Source: Bacteroidota bacterium (GTDB taxonomy: Bacteria; Bacteroidota; Bacteroidia; Flavobacteriales; Flavobacteriaceae). Taken from it: a stretch of 64,000 nucleotides of DNA. Both the position numbers and the translations under genes were made by a program. Of the stretch, positions 63,801 to 64,000 are shown in pieces; the stretch's first letter is position 1; every line of letters begins with the position of its first letter. The notes under the pieces were generated by a model. That model searched no databases, was not told where the DNA came from, and was given only the letters and a program-made list of their open reading frames with translations. The stretch is from the NCBI GenBank assembly GCA_020161455.1, contig JAIUNZ010000011.1, forward strand, positions 51,620 through 115,619. The letters run 5' to 3'.

Positions 63801-64000
63801 TGTTACCAAACTGCTACTTGGAATCCAACTACTTGTCAATATGATGTAACAGGTGAACAACCTGCTGCTCCAACTGTATTGTGTTACCAAACTGCTACTT
63901 GGAATCCAACTACTTGTCAATATGATGTAACAGGTGAACAACCTGCTGCTCCAACTGTATTGTGTTACCAAACTGCTACTTGGAATCCAACTACTTGTCA
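60846..64000 (+). CDS. Large Cys-rich repeat adhesin, partial (T9SS substrate candidate)
   Basis: An open frame of 1051 codons that continues past the window. Signal peptide: CLVLLLVFLLGNTVDSNAQ. An N-terminal region (SDIVYAGLYWTGKSS ... GEYYVADLPLLEGNVGGTGYSGGWGMIVIYENSK) is shared by gliding/adhesin-type proteins of Flavobacterium. Then a CARDB/DUF11-like domain (GQEIGFSIDVRNLGTEAINNYKVIIPIP) and Ig-like segments. From 63555 there are Cys-rich repeats CYQTATWNPTTCQYDVTGEQ of 27 residues (81 bp), four full plus one cut by the window end, preceded by one degenerate 28-residue unit. Similar repeats occur in SprB-like surface proteins. The C-terminal T9SS signal would lie outside. Confidence 0.88.
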   Translation, partial: MKNLYTLKVNTMLKCLVLLLVFLLGNTVDSNAQVRKEFTQRSSTYTPTKKIYNVKGDFTMLGNTCLTPQNYGPNTNNNGQFMTYVDFDNDPSTFNSSSSTLVLSNENGAIPSCSDIVYAGLYWTGKSSSDESFDVTKSIQTGTQSVNNNLNIVHNQNIANTNYTLSISRNSPSSSNRNPIYKFSGNGNTYEFNFYNSSATNRVTLSVNGATAINIPVTVNGAGTEATLNTQYVITDGTVTLKIKKLYRDAATNLSTTSTQNSSNADVNVSGLAPVFSNVTKTFNKRQVKIKGPNASSYSQVTASTNNIYYPSGSDDDIFSAYVEVTDYVRTNGIGEYYVADLPLLEGNVGGTGYSGGWGMIVIYENSKMKWRDITIFDGYAYVNSGNSSGYDLPVSGFNTVQSGNVGMKIGVMASEGDVAFTGDYFKIRNLNTTNYTTLDHGSGTDTNFFNSSINAGGARNPQLSNNTGIDINIIDIPNTNNSIIGNNQTSTNFRYGTNGDTYSIFGIAMSVDAYIPEAQGILSTTTINNVPAVLPYTTLPGQEIGFSIDVRNLGTEAINNYKVIIPIPYNASYVAGSATGTLYYTNPNTTITGTFDPSLGATGSVVWNFGTLPLPANPSVLLAQLSFKLKSTTDCSILNNATCASVIGVNGLSTGTGSTTGVALTNSKLIQGLTQNGNCVGEPIATPINIGINGASYVQQNCPSTDVVRHFTYCSTSTTVPTSQIASNFPAGSMYYNEFPVTINSIEYTDSNPIPLVSGSTVTYYAVPAGGGTGCNFPFTVSKCPKIIAQDDSFSGVNGLTGNPNLGNVFNNNGNGPDTLNGNQTSTSQVTLTILNPANPINGGLVPFINPSNGQIIVPPGTPSGNYSITYLICENGNLSNCDSAVVYITVVCPVVPQPTIECYQTATFNTNTCSWDITGTQPNPPTELLCYQTATWNPTTCQYDVTGEQPAAPTVLCYQTATWNPTTCQYDVTGEQPAAPTVLCYQTATWNPTTCQYDVTGEQPAAPTVLCYQTATWNPTTCQYDVTGEQPAAPTVLCYQTATWNPTTC
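63639..64000 (+). repeat. 81-bp tandem repeats in adhesin
   Basis: Units begin at 63639, 63720, 63801, 63882 and 63963 and encode CYQTATWNPTTC-QYDVTGEQPAAPTVL. Units 2-4 are identical at DNA level apart from window truncation of the last; unit 1 differs at two synonymous bases (TAC/TAT, CCG/CCA). One related 84-bp unit precedes them at 63555. Homogenisation or recent expansion is implied. Confidence 0.9.

Overview
The window is AT-rich chromosomal DNA from a member of the Flavobacteriaceae, most likely Flavobacterium or a close relative. The evidence is the gene content (type IX secretion sorting domains, GH97 glycosidase, DUF3822, DUF4256, a flavobacterial Lrp regulator, many lipoproteins), promoters of the Bacteroidetes type (TTTG, 19 bases, TAnnTTTG) and the absence of Shine-Dalgarno sequences. 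I see no prophage, CRISPR array or recognisable defence island. The visible mobile DNA is one complete IS1182-type element plus small repeats.

Layout. 1-16 kb is mostly housekeeping: a partial CPA2 antiporter, purB, a TatD-type hydrolase, an MFS transporter, a BlaI/BlaR1-like pair behind three evenly phased operators, a tRNA-Arg, a VanX-type dipeptidase, MscS, small conserved proteins and clpB. 16-26 kb is accessory: a propeller lipoprotein broken by one stop codon, a GlxA-type regulator divergent from a six-gene SRPBCC/DoxX/VOC operon, a T9SS-domain remnant, a secreted M28 peptidase, and a secreted-protein gene split by the IS element. 25.6-35.8 kb holds an FHS sugar transporter with a GH97 glycosidase, a dehydrogenase, a serine hydrolase, a vWA-like membrane protein, a four-helix-bundle cassette and fabG. 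36-39 kb is an ECF sigma / membrane protein / CpxP-like / MbnP / MbnH operon that points to copper handling. 39-41.6 kb has a 21/42-bp repeat array, a dispersed repeat and three tandem lipoprotein paralogues. 41.6-59.7 kb is again mostly core: ppc, an Lrp regulator, M14 peptidase, PlsC-type acyltransferase, kdsB, a second 42-bp array, a RecD-like helicase, rsmD, rnpB, dnaX with a frameshift at an A10 tract, and sixA-like/ppk1/ppx for polyphosphate. From 60 kb a secreted protein is followed by a very large Cys-rich adhesin that runs off the window.

The signals most worth following are: (1) the IS insertion, which can be reversed exactly (8-bp target duplication, 14-bp imperfect ends) to rebuild a 205-residue gene; (2) dnaX, where 0-frame reading gives a short gamma-like product and a -1 shift at A10-G gives a full tau; (3) two unrelated arrays with the same strict 42-bp period; (4) a ~60-bp palindromic element in two inverted copies 22 kb apart; and (5) the copper-type MbnP/MbnH operon under its own ECF sigma factor.
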